64,000 bases of DNA from contig WRJA01000001.1 in the NCBI GenBank assembly GCA_009782435.1, positions 26,374 through 90,373 of the forward strand, written 5' to 3'. The number at the start of each line of letters is the position of its first letter. Position 1 is the stretch's first letter. The notes under the pieces were generated by a model, which ran no database searches, was not told the DNA's origin, and worked only from the letters and a program-made list of their open reading frames with translations. Positions 16,676 to 25,077 of this stretch are shown here, piece after piece. The position numbers were made by a program, and so were the translations under genes. The DNA comes from Oscillospiraceae bacterium (GTDB lineage: Bacteria > Bacillota > Clostridia > Oscillospirales > Oscillospiraceae).

Positions 16676-18160
16676 TCAGCCCTCCGCCGACTCGCGGCGC
16701 TCAACGGCCGATCTCAATTTTTCGATTCCTTTTTCTATCCTCGCAAGGGTTTCGGCTTTTCCGAGTATCCTGCAGATCTCGACCGCTCCGCCCGGCGTGA
16801 CCGCTTTTCCGGAAACGGCTGTCCTGACCGGCCACATCAGCGTCGCGTTTTTTACTCCGAGGCGCTCGGCTGTTTCGGCCATCGCGCGGTTTATGCCGGC
16901 GTCATCCCACGCCGAAACGCTCTCAAGCGCCGGCAGGGCCGCTTTCAGCATTTCGGACGAAACGGCCTCGTCGGTTTTGGATTTTTTATGGATGTAAAGC
17001 TCAGTATCATATTCCGCGGTCGTGTCGAAAAAATCAAGCTTCCCCGGTATATCCGACAGCTTTTCACACCGCTGCTGCAAGAGCGGCGCTATAAGATCGG
17101 GGTCGATACACGGGTTTTTGACAGCTTTTCGTATGTACGGCCGCGCAAGGACGGCAAATTCCTCCGCCGGCATCGCTCTTATGTATTCGCTGTTGAAGTG
17201 AGCAAGTTTTTCAATGTCAAATATCGCGGGAGATTTTGATATGCCGGCTATGTCAAAGACTCCGCACAGCTCGGAGAGAGAAAACATCTCCCTCTCCCCG
17301 CCGGGACTCCACCCCAACAAAGCGACATAATTGATCACAGCCGGAGCAAGGTACCCCAGCGCGGTCAAATCTTCATACGACGGATCACCGCGGCGTTTAC
17401 TCATCTTGTTGTTCGCGTCGCGCATGACCGGCGGACAGTGTATATATTTGGGCGGTTCCCAGCCGAACGACTCATATAAGAGATTATATTTCGGCGCGCT
17501 CGAGAGATATTCCGTCCCACGGACCACGTGCGTTATTCCCATGAGCCGGTCGTCTATGACATTGGCGAAATTATATGTCGGCAGGCCGTCCGATTTTATT
17601 AAAACATTGTCGTCGAGCGTATCGTTTTTTACCGTTATCTTACCGAAAACCTCATCATAAACAGAGGTCTCGCCCTCTTGCGGTATCTTTTGCCTGATAA
17701 CAAAAGGGACCTTCGCTTCGAGCAATTCGTTTATGCGGCTCTCGGAGAGGCGTCCGCAGCGCCCGTCATATTTTCTCCCTGCTCCGGCGCCGGGACCATC
17801 TTCTCCTTGAGCGTCCTTTTCGCAAAAACAGCGGTACGCTCCGCCGAGTTTTATGAGCAGCTCGGCGTAATTCGAATATATTTCCCGCCGTTCGGTCTGG
17901 ACATACGGTCCTGAAGGCGAGGGCTTGTCCGGTCCTTCGTCATATATCAGGCCGCACTCATCCAGAGTCTTAAAAATCGCTTCGACCGCGCCTTCCGTAA
18001 AGCGGTTCAGGTCGGTGTCCTCTATACGCAAGATGAAACGCCCCGCGTTTTTTCGCGCGATGAGATAAGCGTACAGCGCGGTGCGAAGATTACCCACATG
18101 CATATGACCCGTCGGACTCGGCGCGAATCTGGTGCGCACCCCGCCTTTGGGTATGCTCAT
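16676..18160 (-). CDS. gltX: glutamyl-tRNA synthetase
   Basis: A class I aminoacyl-tRNA synthetase that charges tRNA-Glu (possibly also tRNA-Gln, then amidated by GatCAB). The HIGH region is 'FAPSPTGHMHVGNLRTALYAY', the KMSKS loop is 'NKMSKRRGD', and the Glu-specific 'TRFAPSPTG' opens the protein. Length about 494 from the ATG at 18160. The track ORF begins 30 codons earlier at TTG. A GTG at 18193 with GGGGGA upstream is a fair alternative start. The leader follows a TTGACA-17-TAATAT promoter that overlaps the divergent aminotransferase promoter. The GDPD gene follows immediately. Confidence 0.95.
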   Translation of the reverse strand: MSIPKGGVRTRFAPSPTGHMHVGNLRTALYAYLIARKNAGRFILRIEDTDLNRFTEGAVEAIFKTLDECGLIYDEGPDKPSPSGPYVQTERREIYSNYAELLIKLGGAYRCFCEKDAQGEDGPGAGAGRKYDGRCGRLSESRINELLEAKVPFVIRQKIPQEGETSVYDEVFGKITVKNDTLDDNVLIKSDGLPTYNFANVIDDRLMGITHVVRGTEYLSSAPKYNLLYESFGWEPPKYIHCPPVMRDANNKMSKRRGDPSYEDLTALGYLAPAVINYVALLGWSPGGEREMFSLSELCGVFDIAGISKSPAIFDIEKLAHFNSEYIRAMPAEEFAVLARPYIRKAVKNPCIDPDLIAPLLQQRCEKLSDIPGKLDFFDTTAEYDTELYIHKKSKTDEAVSSEMLKAALPALESVSAWDDAGINRAMAETAERLGVKNATLMWPVRTAVSGKAVTPGGAVEICRILGKAETLARIEKGIEKLRSAVERRESAEG

Positions 18161-18261
18161 CTCTTTTTCTTTAAAATAATCCGGACCCGCCACAGATATT
18201 TCCCCCGTTTTACTTATTTGATGCATTCTCGGCTTATCATACGTCAACAATCGTCAGGTTA

Positions 18262-18290
18262 ATATTATTTCACCTCCGAACGATTGTCAA
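18262..18290 (-). promoter_or_regulatory. gltX promoter (divergent pair)
   Basis: On the minus strand TTGACA (18285-18290), 17 bp, TAATAT (18262-18267). Its -35 overlaps the -35 of the plus-strand promoter by five bases. Confidence 0.7.
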
Positions 18291-18312
18291 GGCCGGGAGG
18301 ATATGATAAAAT
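18284..18312 (+). promoter_or_regulatory. aminotransferase-trpS promoter (divergent pair)
   Basis: TTGTCA (18284-18289), 17 bp, TAAAAT (18307-18312). Start of transcription about 18319, 23 bp before the ATG with its AAGGAG site. Confidence 0.7.
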
Positions 18313-18341
18313 ATTAAAATGACCGTATAAGGAGAGCCGCC

Positions 18342-19532
18342 ATGATATCCGATAATATGATCAGACTTGCCGCTTCAAACAGCGCCATCCGCGCCATGTT
18401 TGAAGAAGGTTTGAGACTCGCCGCAGAATACGGGCGGGAGAACGTTTTTGACTTTTCGCTCGGAAACCCCAATTTCCCGGCGCCGCCGGAGGTCAACCGG
18501 GCTTTGCGCGATATACTTGAGGAAGAGGAAAGCACTCTCGTGCACGGATATATGACCAACGCGGGTTTTCCCGATGTGCGCGACACGGTAGCAGCCTCGC
18601 TTAACGAGCGCTTCGGAGGAACTTTCGGAAAAGAAAATATTATCATGACTGCCGGCGCCGCCGGCGGCTTGAACATAATATTAAAAACTCTGCTTAATCC
18701 CGGCGACGAGGTCATAGTTTTCGCCCCGTATTTTCTTGAATACGGCAACTATGTGAACAATTACGGAGGAGTCATAATGCCCGTTCACTCGGCGGAGCCC
18801 GATTTTCAGCCGGACGCAAAGCTCCTCAAAGCAGCCGTCACTAAGAAAACCAAAGCCGTCATCATCAACAACCCGAACAACCCGACAGGCGTTGTTTATT
18901 CGGAAAATACGATCAGGTCGATCTCCGAGGCGCTGGATGAAAAACAAAAAGAATTGGGGTCCCCCGTGTACCTCATTTCCGACGAACCGTACAGGGAACT
19001 CTGCTACGACGGTCATTCCGCCGTGTGGCTGCCGAACTGCTTCAAAAACACGATCGTCTGCTACTCCTGGTCAAAATCCCTCTCGCTGCCCGGCGAACGC
19101 ATCGGCTACCTCGCGATACCGCCGCAGGCGGAGGACGGCGCGCGTATAGCCGAGGCCGCCGCCATTGCGGGGCGCGTACTCGGTTTCATAAACGCCCCGT
19201 CTCTTATGCAGCGCGCGGCGGCAAGGTGCATAAGAACGAGCATTGATATAAACTGCTATGACCAAAACCGAAAAAATCTGCACGGCGCGCTCACATCCTT
19301 AGGTTTTAAGACTACTTATCCGGCCGGGGCGTTTTATCTTTGGATGAAGTCTCCCGAGCCGGATGAAAAAGTCTTTGTGAACAAAGCGAAATCTTTGCGG
19401 CTACTCCTTGTTCCGGGCAGTTCTTTTGCGGGACCCGGCTATGTCCGTATCGCCTACTGCGTGTCGCCGGATATGATCCCGCGCTCTCTTCCCGCCTTTA
19501 AAGAGCTTGCCGGCGAATATGATCTTATATGA
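18342..19532 (+). CDS. class I/II PLP-dependent aminotransferase
   Basis: A fold-type I aminotransferase of 396 residues. It has the substrate-side 'FDFSLGNPNFPAP', the cofactor-binding 'TAGAAGGLN', 'INNPNNPTGVVY' and 'ISDEPYRE', the PLP Schiff-base Lys in 'YSWSKSLSLPGERIGYLA', and a C-terminal Arg in 'GYVRIAY'. It most resembles aspartate/aromatic-type aminotransferases; the amino acid cannot be fixed from sequence. The start has AAGGAGAGCCGCC. The end is directly followed by trpS (start inside 11 bp), so the two are cotranscribed. Confidence 0.92.
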   Translation: MISDNMIRLAASNSAIRAMFEEGLRLAAEYGRENVFDFSLGNPNFPAPPEVNRALRDILEEEESTLVHGYMTNAGFPDVRDTVAASLNERFGGTFGKENIIMTAGAAGGLNIILKTLLNPGDEVIVFAPYFLEYGNYVNNYGGVIMPVHSAEPDFQPDAKLLKAAVTKKTKAVIINNPNNPTGVVYSENTIRSISEALDEKQKELGSPVYLISDEPYRELCYDGHSAVWLPNCFKNTIVCYSWSKSLSLPGERIGYLAIPPQAEDGARIAEAAAIAGRVLGFINAPSLMQRAAARCIRTSIDINCYDQNRKNLHGALTSLGFKTTYPAGAFYLWMKSPEPDEKVFVNKAKSLRLLLVPGSSFAGPGYVRIAYCVSPDMIPRSLPAFKELAGEYDLI

Positions 19533-19542
19533 TCGGGGATCA

Positions 19543-20547
19543 ATGCAGATGAATGACAAAAAAACCATACTCTCCGGCATACAGCCCTCGGGCGAACTGA
19601 CTCTCGGGTCATATTTGGGCGCAATAAAAAACTGGGTGGAGCTGTCTTCCGATTACGATTGCTTCTACTGTATAGTCGATATGCACGCCGTGACCGTAAG
19701 GCAGGACCCGGCGCTTCTGCGCAAACGAACTCTTGAGCAGCTCGCGCAATACATTGCCTGCGGGCTTGACCCTGAAAAAAACACGATCTTCATTCAAAGC
19801 CATATACCGGAGCTGGCGCAGCTCACTTGGGTACTTATGTGTCACACCGGTTTCGGCGAGTTGTCGCGCATGACTCAATTTAAAGACAAGAGCGCGAAAA
19901 ATTCCGATAATATCAACGCGGGACTTTTTACCTACCCCGTTCTCATGGCGGCCGACATCCTGTTGTACCAAGCTCATTTGGTGCCGGTCGGCGGAGACCA
20001 GAAGCAGCATGTCGAACTGACCCGTGATATCGCGCTGCGCTTCAACGCTTTGCACGGCGAAGTGTTCACAATTCCGGAGTCCTTTATACCAAAAATCGGG
20101 GCCCGGATAATGAGCTTGACGTCGCCGGAAAACAAAATGTCAAAATCCGACGCAGACCCGGACGGCTGTGTATTCCTGATGCAAAAACCCGAAGAAATTA
20201 TGCGCCGGTTCAAGCGAGCCGTCACAGACAGCGAAACAAACGTCCGCTTTGACCCGGCAAAAAAACCCGGGATTTCAAATCTCATCTCCGTGTATTCCGC
20301 TGTTTCGGGAAACAGCATCACCGAAACTGAAGCCCTTTTTTCCGGGAAAGGCTACGGCGATTTTAAAACGGCGGTCGGCGAAGCGGTCGTCGAGCTTTTC
20401 CGCCCCATACGCGAGGAGACCGATCGCTTGCTCGGCGATAAGGCTTATCTTGAAAGCGCATATAAAAAAGGAGCGGAAAAAGCTTCGGGGGTCGCCGGGA
20501 AAACTCTTCGCAAAATATACAAAAAAATCGGTTTTATTCCCTTATAA
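19543..20547 (+). CDS. trpS: tryptophanyl-tRNA synthetase
   Basis: A class I synthetase for tRNA-Trp, about 334 residues. It opens with 'TILSGIQPSGELTLGSYLGA' (HIGH-type motif as T-L-G-S) and has 'HMHAVTVRQ'-like 'DMHAVTVRQDP', the 'VGGDQKQHVELTRDIA' tryptophan/ATP pocket and the KMSKS loop 'NKMSKSD'. The track ORF starts 12 codons upstream inside the aminotransferase gene; the ATG at 19543 follows GGGGATCA and fits the family length. There is no T-box leader because the gene is internal to an operon. Confidence 0.95.
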   Translation: MQMNDKKTILSGIQPSGELTLGSYLGAIKNWVELSSDYDCFYCIVDMHAVTVRQDPALLRKRTLEQLAQYIACGLDPEKNTIFIQSHIPELAQLTWVLMCHTGFGELSRMTQFKDKSAKNSDNINAGLFTYPVLMAADILLYQAHLVPVGGDQKQHVELTRDIALRFNALHGEVFTIPESFIPKIGARIMSLTSPENKMSKSDADPDGCVFLMQKPEEIMRRFKRAVTDSETNVRFDPAKKPGISNLISVYSAVSGNSITETEALFSGKGYGDFKTAVGEAVVELFRPIREETDRLLGDKAYLESAYKKGAEKASGVAGKTLRKIYKKIGFIPL

Positions 20548-20591
20548 GGCGTTTAATACATATTGCCGAAAGCGGGATACGGGAGAACGAC

Positions 20592-21710
20592 ATGCCCTTG
20601 GAAAAAGATCTTATCATAAAAACATGCCTGGCATTGGTCGCGGCTTTCGCCATAAGTTTCGCGGCCACGCCAATAGTTAAGTCGTTCGCGCACAAAGTCG
20701 GCGCCATGGACAATCCCGGAGAAATGCGAAGGATCCATGACAGGCCCATACCGCGGCTCGGCGGTCTTGCCATATTTCTCGGTTTTCTGCTCAGCGTGGT
20801 GCTTTTTGCGGAAATCGACCGTCAGGTCCGCGGGGTCTTGACAGGCGCGGTACTGATCGTCATCGTCGGCGTTTTGGACGATATCATCTCGGTCAACGCA
20901 TGGGTAAAAATAGTTTTTCAGACAGCCGCCGCCATCATCGCGGCCGTAAACGGCGTTGCGGTCGAGATCATTATGAACCCGAACATATTCAGCGCAAACA
21001 ACTATCTGCACCTCGGCATGTTTTCCGTCCCTCTGACTGTTATCTGGATCGTGGCGATAACGAACTCCGTAAACCTCATAGACGGGCTCGACGGTTTGGC
21101 CTGCGGCGTATCCGCGATCAGTTCCGTAACCATGCTCGTCATAGCGGCGGTGGTTTCCACCGGAAATGTCGTCGTCATTCCGGCAGCCCTTGCCGGCGCT
21201 TGTATCGGATTTATTCCGTATAACTTCAATCCCGCAAAGATTTTTATGGGCGACACCGGAGCTCTGCTTTTGGGTTATGTTTTAGCTACCTTGTCAGTTA
21301 TGGGACTGTTTAAGTTTTACGCTGTTATAACTTTTGCCGTTCCGTTTTTGGTTCTCGCCGTTCCGCTCGTTGATACCGTATTCGCCTTTTTTCGCAGGCT
21401 TTTTAAAGGCCGAAACCCACTCAAGCCCGACAGGGGGCATTTTCACCACAGACTCATAGATATGGGGCTTTCCCAGAAACAGGCTGTGGCAATACTGTAT
21501 TCGGTCAGCGCTATTTTGGGCGTCGCCGCCGTTATTTTGGCGACCGGCGAAGAGCTGAAAGCATTGTTTTTTGTCGCAGCCGTCTGCGTCGCTGCCGCCG
21601 TAACAGCTTTTATCCTGCGTGAAATGAAAGCCCATGAACATACAGTCGAACCTGAAAAAACCGATGACGCGCCGGCAATCGGCGAAAAAAACGACTATGA
21701 AGACGATTAA
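20592..21710 (+). CDS. tagO: undecaprenyl-phosphate sugar-1-phosphate transferase (TagO/WecA type)
   Basis: A 372-residue polytopic enzyme of the MraY/WecA family that transfers GlcNAc-1-P (or a similar sugar-1-P) from UDP-sugar to undecaprenyl phosphate, starting wall polymers. Diagnostic motifs: 'RRIHDRPIPRLGG', 'LDDIISVNAWVK', 'NSVNLIDGLDGLACG', 'NFNPAKIFMGDTGALLLGY' and the cytoplasmic His-rich 'DRGHFHHRLIDMGLS'. The last distinguishes WecA/TagO from MraY. Start has GGGAGAACGAC upstream. wecB overlaps its 3' end, so the two genes supply the lipid-linked GlcNAc primer and ManNAc for a surface polymer. Confidence 0.92.
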   Translation: MPLEKDLIIKTCLALVAAFAISFAATPIVKSFAHKVGAMDNPGEMRRIHDRPIPRLGGLAIFLGFLLSVVLFAEIDRQVRGVLTGAVLIVIVGVLDDIISVNAWVKIVFQTAAAIIAAVNGVAVEIIMNPNIFSANNYLHLGMFSVPLTVIWIVAITNSVNLIDGLDGLACGVSAISSVTMLVIAAVVSTGNVVVIPAALAGACIGFIPYNFNPAKIFMGDTGALLLGYVLATLSVMGLFKFYAVITFAVPFLVLAVPLVDTVFAFFRRLFKGRNPLKPDRGHFHHRLIDMGLSQKQAVAILYSVSAILGVAAVILATGEELKALFFVAAVCVAAAVTAFILREMKAHEHTVEPEKTDDAPAIGEKNDYEDD

Positions 21711-22845
21711 GATATTATCCGTGTTCGGCACGAGACCCGAAGCCGTTAAGATGGCGCCGCTCGCGGCGGAACTGTCGCGCCGCTCCGAGACGGAAAACAC
21801 GGTATGCGTCACGGCGCAGCACCGACAGATGTTGGACGGCGTACTGAAACAGTTCGGCATCTCAGCAGATCATGACCTCGATATCATGGAGCCCGGACAA
21901 ACCTTATGCAAGATCACAACAAAAATATTGGACGGTTTGGGAGACGTGATAAAAAAAACACGACCCGATCTTGTTCTGGTCCATGGCGACACTACGACAG
22001 CTTTCACAAGCGCGCTTGCGGCTTTTTATGAACAAATACCTGTCGGACATGTTGAAGCCGGGCTGCGCACCGGCAATCGCTATTCTCCCTATCCCGAGGA
22101 AATGAACCGCAGCTTACTCGGAAGGCTGGCTGATTATCACTTTGCTCCCACAGCGAAAAACGCCGCGAATTTACGGCGCGAAGGCATAGAAAAAGGCATA
22201 TTCGTGACCGGAAACACAGTCATAGACGCCATGAAATATACGACCGGCAAAAATATAAGCTATTCCCGTGATGATCTCAGAACCGTTAACTTCAAATCCC
22301 GCCGCGTGATAACGCTCACCTGTCACCGCAGAGAGAATTACGGGAAACCCATGGAAAACATTTTCGGCGCGATACGCGACCTTGTCACTACCTTTGACGA
22401 CATTGAGGTCGTATATCCCGTCCATATGAATCCCGCTGTTCGCGGCCCGGCTTCGGCAATGCTCGGCGGAATCCCTCGCATACACCTCACGGAACCCCTT
22501 GAAGTCACTGATATGCACAAACTTATGTCTGAAAGCTTCATGGTTATGACCGATTCCGGCGGGCTCCAAGAGGAAGCGCCCGCTCTCGGCAAACCCGTGA
22601 TCGTCTTGAGGACGGAAACCGAGCGTCCGGAAGCGGTCGCAGCCGGGACCGCGGTCGTGGCCGGCGTCCGACGTGAAGATATAACGAGAATCGCCGGTAT
22701 CCTCCTGACCGACGCCGGGGAATACGACAAAATGGCCAAAGCGGTGAACCCGTACGGCGACGGGCGAGCAAGCGAACGAATTGCAGACTGTATACTGTAC
22801 GGGTTCGGTCTGTGTGACAGAATGCCCGCGGAGTTTTCGATATGA
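21697..22845 (+). CDS. wecB: UDP-N-acetylglucosamine 2-epimerase (non-hydrolysing)
   Basis: Interconverts UDP-GlcNAc and UDP-ManNAc. The 382 residues carry 'VFGTRPEAVKMAPL', 'VHGDTTTAFTSALAAF', 'VEAGLRTGNRYSPYPEE', 'THRRENYG'-type 'CHRRENYGKP', and 'DSGGLQEEAPALGKPV', covering the UDP and catalytic sites. The ATG at 21697 overlaps the tagO-like gene by 14 bp; the track ORF begins 21 codons earlier within it. The next gene starts in an ATGA overlap. ManNAc feeds teichoic-acid linkage units or other polysaccharides. Confidence 0.95.
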   Translation: MKTIKILSVFGTRPEAVKMAPLAAELSRRSETENTVCVTAQHRQMLDGVLKQFGISADHDLDIMEPGQTLCKITTKILDGLGDVIKKTRPDLVLVHGDTTTAFTSALAAFYEQIPVGHVEAGLRTGNRYSPYPEEMNRSLLGRLADYHFAPTAKNAANLRREGIEKGIFVTGNTVIDAMKYTTGKNISYSRDDLRTVNFKSRRVITLTCHRRENYGKPMENIFGAIRDLVTTFDDIEVVYPVHMNPAVRGPASAMLGGIPRIHLTEPLEVTDMHKLMSESFMVMTDSGGLQEEAPALGKPVIVLRTETERPEAVAAGTAVVAGVRREDITRIAGILLTDAGEYDKMAKAVNPYGDGRASERIADCILYGFGLCDRMPAEFSI

Positions 22846-23636
22846 CACGAAACGACGGACGTGATTCAGTAAAAAAGAGAATAAGATTTTTCCCCCATCT
22901 CGGCGGCGCGGTCGTCGTTATTATCGTCTTTATCGCGATTCTTGTCATATTCACGCTGAATACGCCCGGAGTCATCGACACTCCGCCGGTGATCCTTCCG
23001 TCTCCCGTCACCGGGGGAGCGACCTCGGTGGACAGCGAAGAATACGGAAAACACAAAGACCGTGTCGAAATCAAAGTGACCGCGGAAACGGTCGTGGCCG
23101 TCATATCAACTCTTACGAGGGCCGCGGACTACTCTCGCGTTATCAATGTTGAACGCTTTTCCGGCGCGAAAACAAGTCATACCGTGATAAACATATGGAC
23201 ACGCGGTCAAAACTCAAGAATCGGAATCAACAACGGGGTCACAACAAAGGATATTTTGATAAAAAACGATGAGATATGGATAAAATACTCGGACTCGCCG
23301 GATTTTTATTACGGACATATCAACGACGACCGGCATATTGAGACGGACGAGTATCAAAGTCTTATCACATATGAGGATATAGCAAAGCTTGCAGGAAGCG
23401 GAGTCACGGACGCGGGATATGTCGATTACAACGGCGAAACCTGCATTTTCGCGGAATATATTTCAGGAAACTTCGGCTACAGAAATCTTGTGTATATATC
23501 CGTCGACACAGGGCTTATCATGGGCAATGAGATGTATGACGGCGGCGAACTCATATACCGAATGTCGTCGGATATCCCCGATATTTCCACACCCGGCGAC
23601 GATGTCTTTATTCCTCCGGAGCGTCAGCCGGCATAG
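22842..23636 (+). CDS. membrane-anchored extracytoplasmic protein of unknown function
   Basis: 264 residues: a short basic N-terminus, one transmembrane helix about residues 20-40 ('VVVIIVFIAILVIF'), a Pro/Thr-rich linker and a soluble domain rich in beta strands ('INIWTRGQNSRIGINNGVTTKDILIKNDEIWIKYSD... CIFAEYISGNFGYRNLVYISVDTGLIMG'). The alternation of strands and the late 'YISVDTGL(I)' look like a LolA/LppX-type lipid-binding half barrel, but this is only an impression. Start overlaps wecB as ATGA, so it is in the tagO-wecB unit and may act in polymer export or attachment. Its 3' end overlaps the convergent gene by 29 bp. Confidence 0.8.
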   Translation: MTRNDGRDSVKKRIRFFPHLGGAVVVIIVFIAILVIFTLNTPGVIDTPPVILPSPVTGGATSVDSEEYGKHKDRVEIKVTAETVVAVISTLTRAADYSRVINVERFSGAKTSHTVINIWTRGQNSRIGINNGVTTKDILIKNDEIWIKYSDSPDFYYGHINDDRHIETDEYQSLITYEDIAKLAGSGVTDAGYVDYNGETCIFAEYISGNFGYRNLVYISVDTGLIMGNEMYDGGELIYRMSSDIPDISTPGDDVFIPPERQPA

Positions 23637-24246
23637 ATTCCCGAATAACTCCATCAGGCTCTCCCTGATCATATCCGTACTCTTCATCGTACGGCGCTCC
23701 TCCGGTCTCTATATTCTGCGACGCCGCGTAACCGGGGATGTATCCCTCAACTCCATCCTCGGAGTCCTCTTCCCGCTCTTCCTCCGCCTCTTTAAATTCC
23801 GCGTGAAGCGTATGATTTGACGTTATCTTCTCAAATATATATTCTCCGGTCACTTCGATAATGATCCCGTCGACTCTGATTTCGCTTATCACATAGCCTT
23901 CATCCGGGATGATCGAAAAAACGGCGGCGGCACCTCTCGGCACGCCGACCGGTCCTGAGGGCGTAACTCTGCCGCCTTTCCCCGACGTTCCCGTTACGGT
24001 ACAGCCCACAGACCTCGGTCTTTCTTCAGCGGGCGGCGCGGGAGTCGGCGGAGTCGCTGTGTTCACGGGAACTAAAAGTATCTCGTCCGATACGGGCAGC
24101 GCGGTAATTCCGGAAAAGGACTTTTCATCGCCGGTTTTATTCTCGGAAACAAAACTGAACGCTCCGGACTTTATCGTCATGATCAGCGTTAAGACGGCAA
24201 GTAACGCCGCTGTGCCGGTGATAACAGCTTTTGCCCTGATATCCAA
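23608..24246 (-). CDS. anchored protein with divergent InlB B-repeat-like domain
   Basis: About 212 residues from the TTG at 24246, which has AGAGG seven bases upstream. The track start at 24330 lies inside the divergent SDR gene's leader and is unlikely. An N-terminal helix ('AVITGTAALLAVLTLIMTI') anchors it. A Pro/Thr linker leads to one bacterial-repeat domain with 'GGRVTPSGPVGVPRGA', 'FSIIPDEGYVISEIRVDG' and 'YIFEKITSNHTLHAEF', the classic divergent InlB B-repeat pattern. The tail is strongly acidic (EEREEDSED) and Tyr/Gly-rich. Such domains are usually surface adhesion or spacer modules. Function unknown. Confidence 0.75.
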   Translation of the reverse strand: MDIRAKAVITGTAALLAVLTLIMTIKSGAFSFVSENKTGDEKSFSGITALPVSDEILLVPVNTATPPTPAPPAEERPRSVGCTVTGTSGKGGRVTPSGPVGVPRGAAAVFSIIPDEGYVISEIRVDGIIIEVTGEYIFEKITSNHTLHAEFKEAEEEREEDSEDGVEGYIPGYAASQNIETGGAPYDEEYGYDQGEPDGVIRESMPADAPEE

Positions 24247-24307
24247 GATCTTACCTCTTTCTTTGTTATTAACACCAATCACAGGCTGTTCCGGGAGGAA
24301 TAAAGAT

Positions 24308-25015
24308 TTGGTAAAAACCGCTTTGATCACGGGGGCCGCGCGCGGTATAGGCGCGGCTTCCGCGCGCGCGCTTCACCGGGACGGGTTTGAAGTCATTATT
24401 AACTATAACAGGTCCGAAGCCGCGGCTTTGACCCTCGCGCGGGAACTGAATGCGAGAGCGATCAGGGCCGACGTATCCGAAAAAGACCAAGTCAAAGCGA
24501 TGTTCGATGAAGCCGGGAGAATCGATATACTCATAAACAACGCCGGTATCGCTCATTACGGCTTGTTCACCGATTCCGACGAGACGCTGCGGCGGCAAAT
24601 CTTTTCCGTGAATGTCGAGGGCGCCATGAACTGTTGCGCCTTTGCCCTGCCGGGCATGATCGCTCAAAAACAAGGAATAATCATAAACATATCTTCAGTC
24701 TGGGGTATTTACGGGGCTTCATGCGAAGCTGTATATTCAGCCTCCAAATCTGCCGTGACCGGCCTCACGCTGTCCCTCGCGAAAGAACTCGGCCCGTCCG
24801 GGATACGTGTCAACTGCGTCGCCCCCGGCGCGATCGATACCGGGATGACGGCAGGCTTCTCTGACGCCGACAAAGCAAATCTCGCCGAAAAAACGCCGCT
24901 TTGCCGGTTGGGCACGGCGCTCGACGTTGCAGAGCTTGTTTCTTTTCTCGCTCAAGACCGAGCGGCGTTCATAACGGGCCAGATCATCGGAGTTGACGGA
25001 GGCTTTATCGGGTGA
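24308..25015 (+). CDS. FabG-like short-chain dehydrogenase/reductase
   Basis: 235 residues starting at TTG 24308, with GGGAGG nine bases upstream; the 368-aa track ORF is an artefact extending 5' across the divergent gene. It is a classical SDR: cofactor motif 'ITGAARGIGAASARAL', 'NNAGIAHYG', active-site Ser in 'INISSVWG', 'YSASKSAV' for Tyr/Lys, and the typical end 'ITGQIIGVDGGF'. Closest in style to 3-oxoacyl-ACP reductase, but no other fatty-acid genes adjoin, so the substrate remains open. Confidence 0.9.
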   Translation: MVKTALITGAARGIGAASARALHRDGFEVIINYNRSEAAALTLARELNARAIRADVSEKDQVKAMFDEAGRIDILINNAGIAHYGLFTDSDETLRRQIFSVNVEGAMNCCAFALPGMIAQKQGIIINISSVWGIYGASCEAVYSASKSAVTGLTLSLAKELGPSGIRVNCVAPGAIDTGMTAGFSDADKANLAEKTPLCRLGTALDVAELVSFLAQDRAAFITGQIIGVDGGFIG

Positions 25016-25036
25016 CGCCGGGCGCCCGGATTCGAG

Positions 25037-25074
25037 AAAACGGGAACCGACCTGATTGCCGGCTCCCTGTTTTT
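25037..25074. terminator. imperfect terminator between convergent genes
   Basis: AAAACGGGAACCG pairs with CGGCTCCCTGTTTT (one bulge, one mismatch), followed by TT on the plus strand, between the SDR and ricT. Confidence 0.5.
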
Positions 25075-25077
25075 CTG

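Noticed and set aside
19533-19600. T-box leader before trpS
   Set aside because: trpS is internal to an operon with only a few bases before it; no room for a T-box.
23909-24307. 5' part of the 368-aa plus ORF as an extended SDR
   Set aside because: It lies antisense to the InlB-repeat protein; the TTG at 24308 with GGGAGG starts a normal-length SDR.
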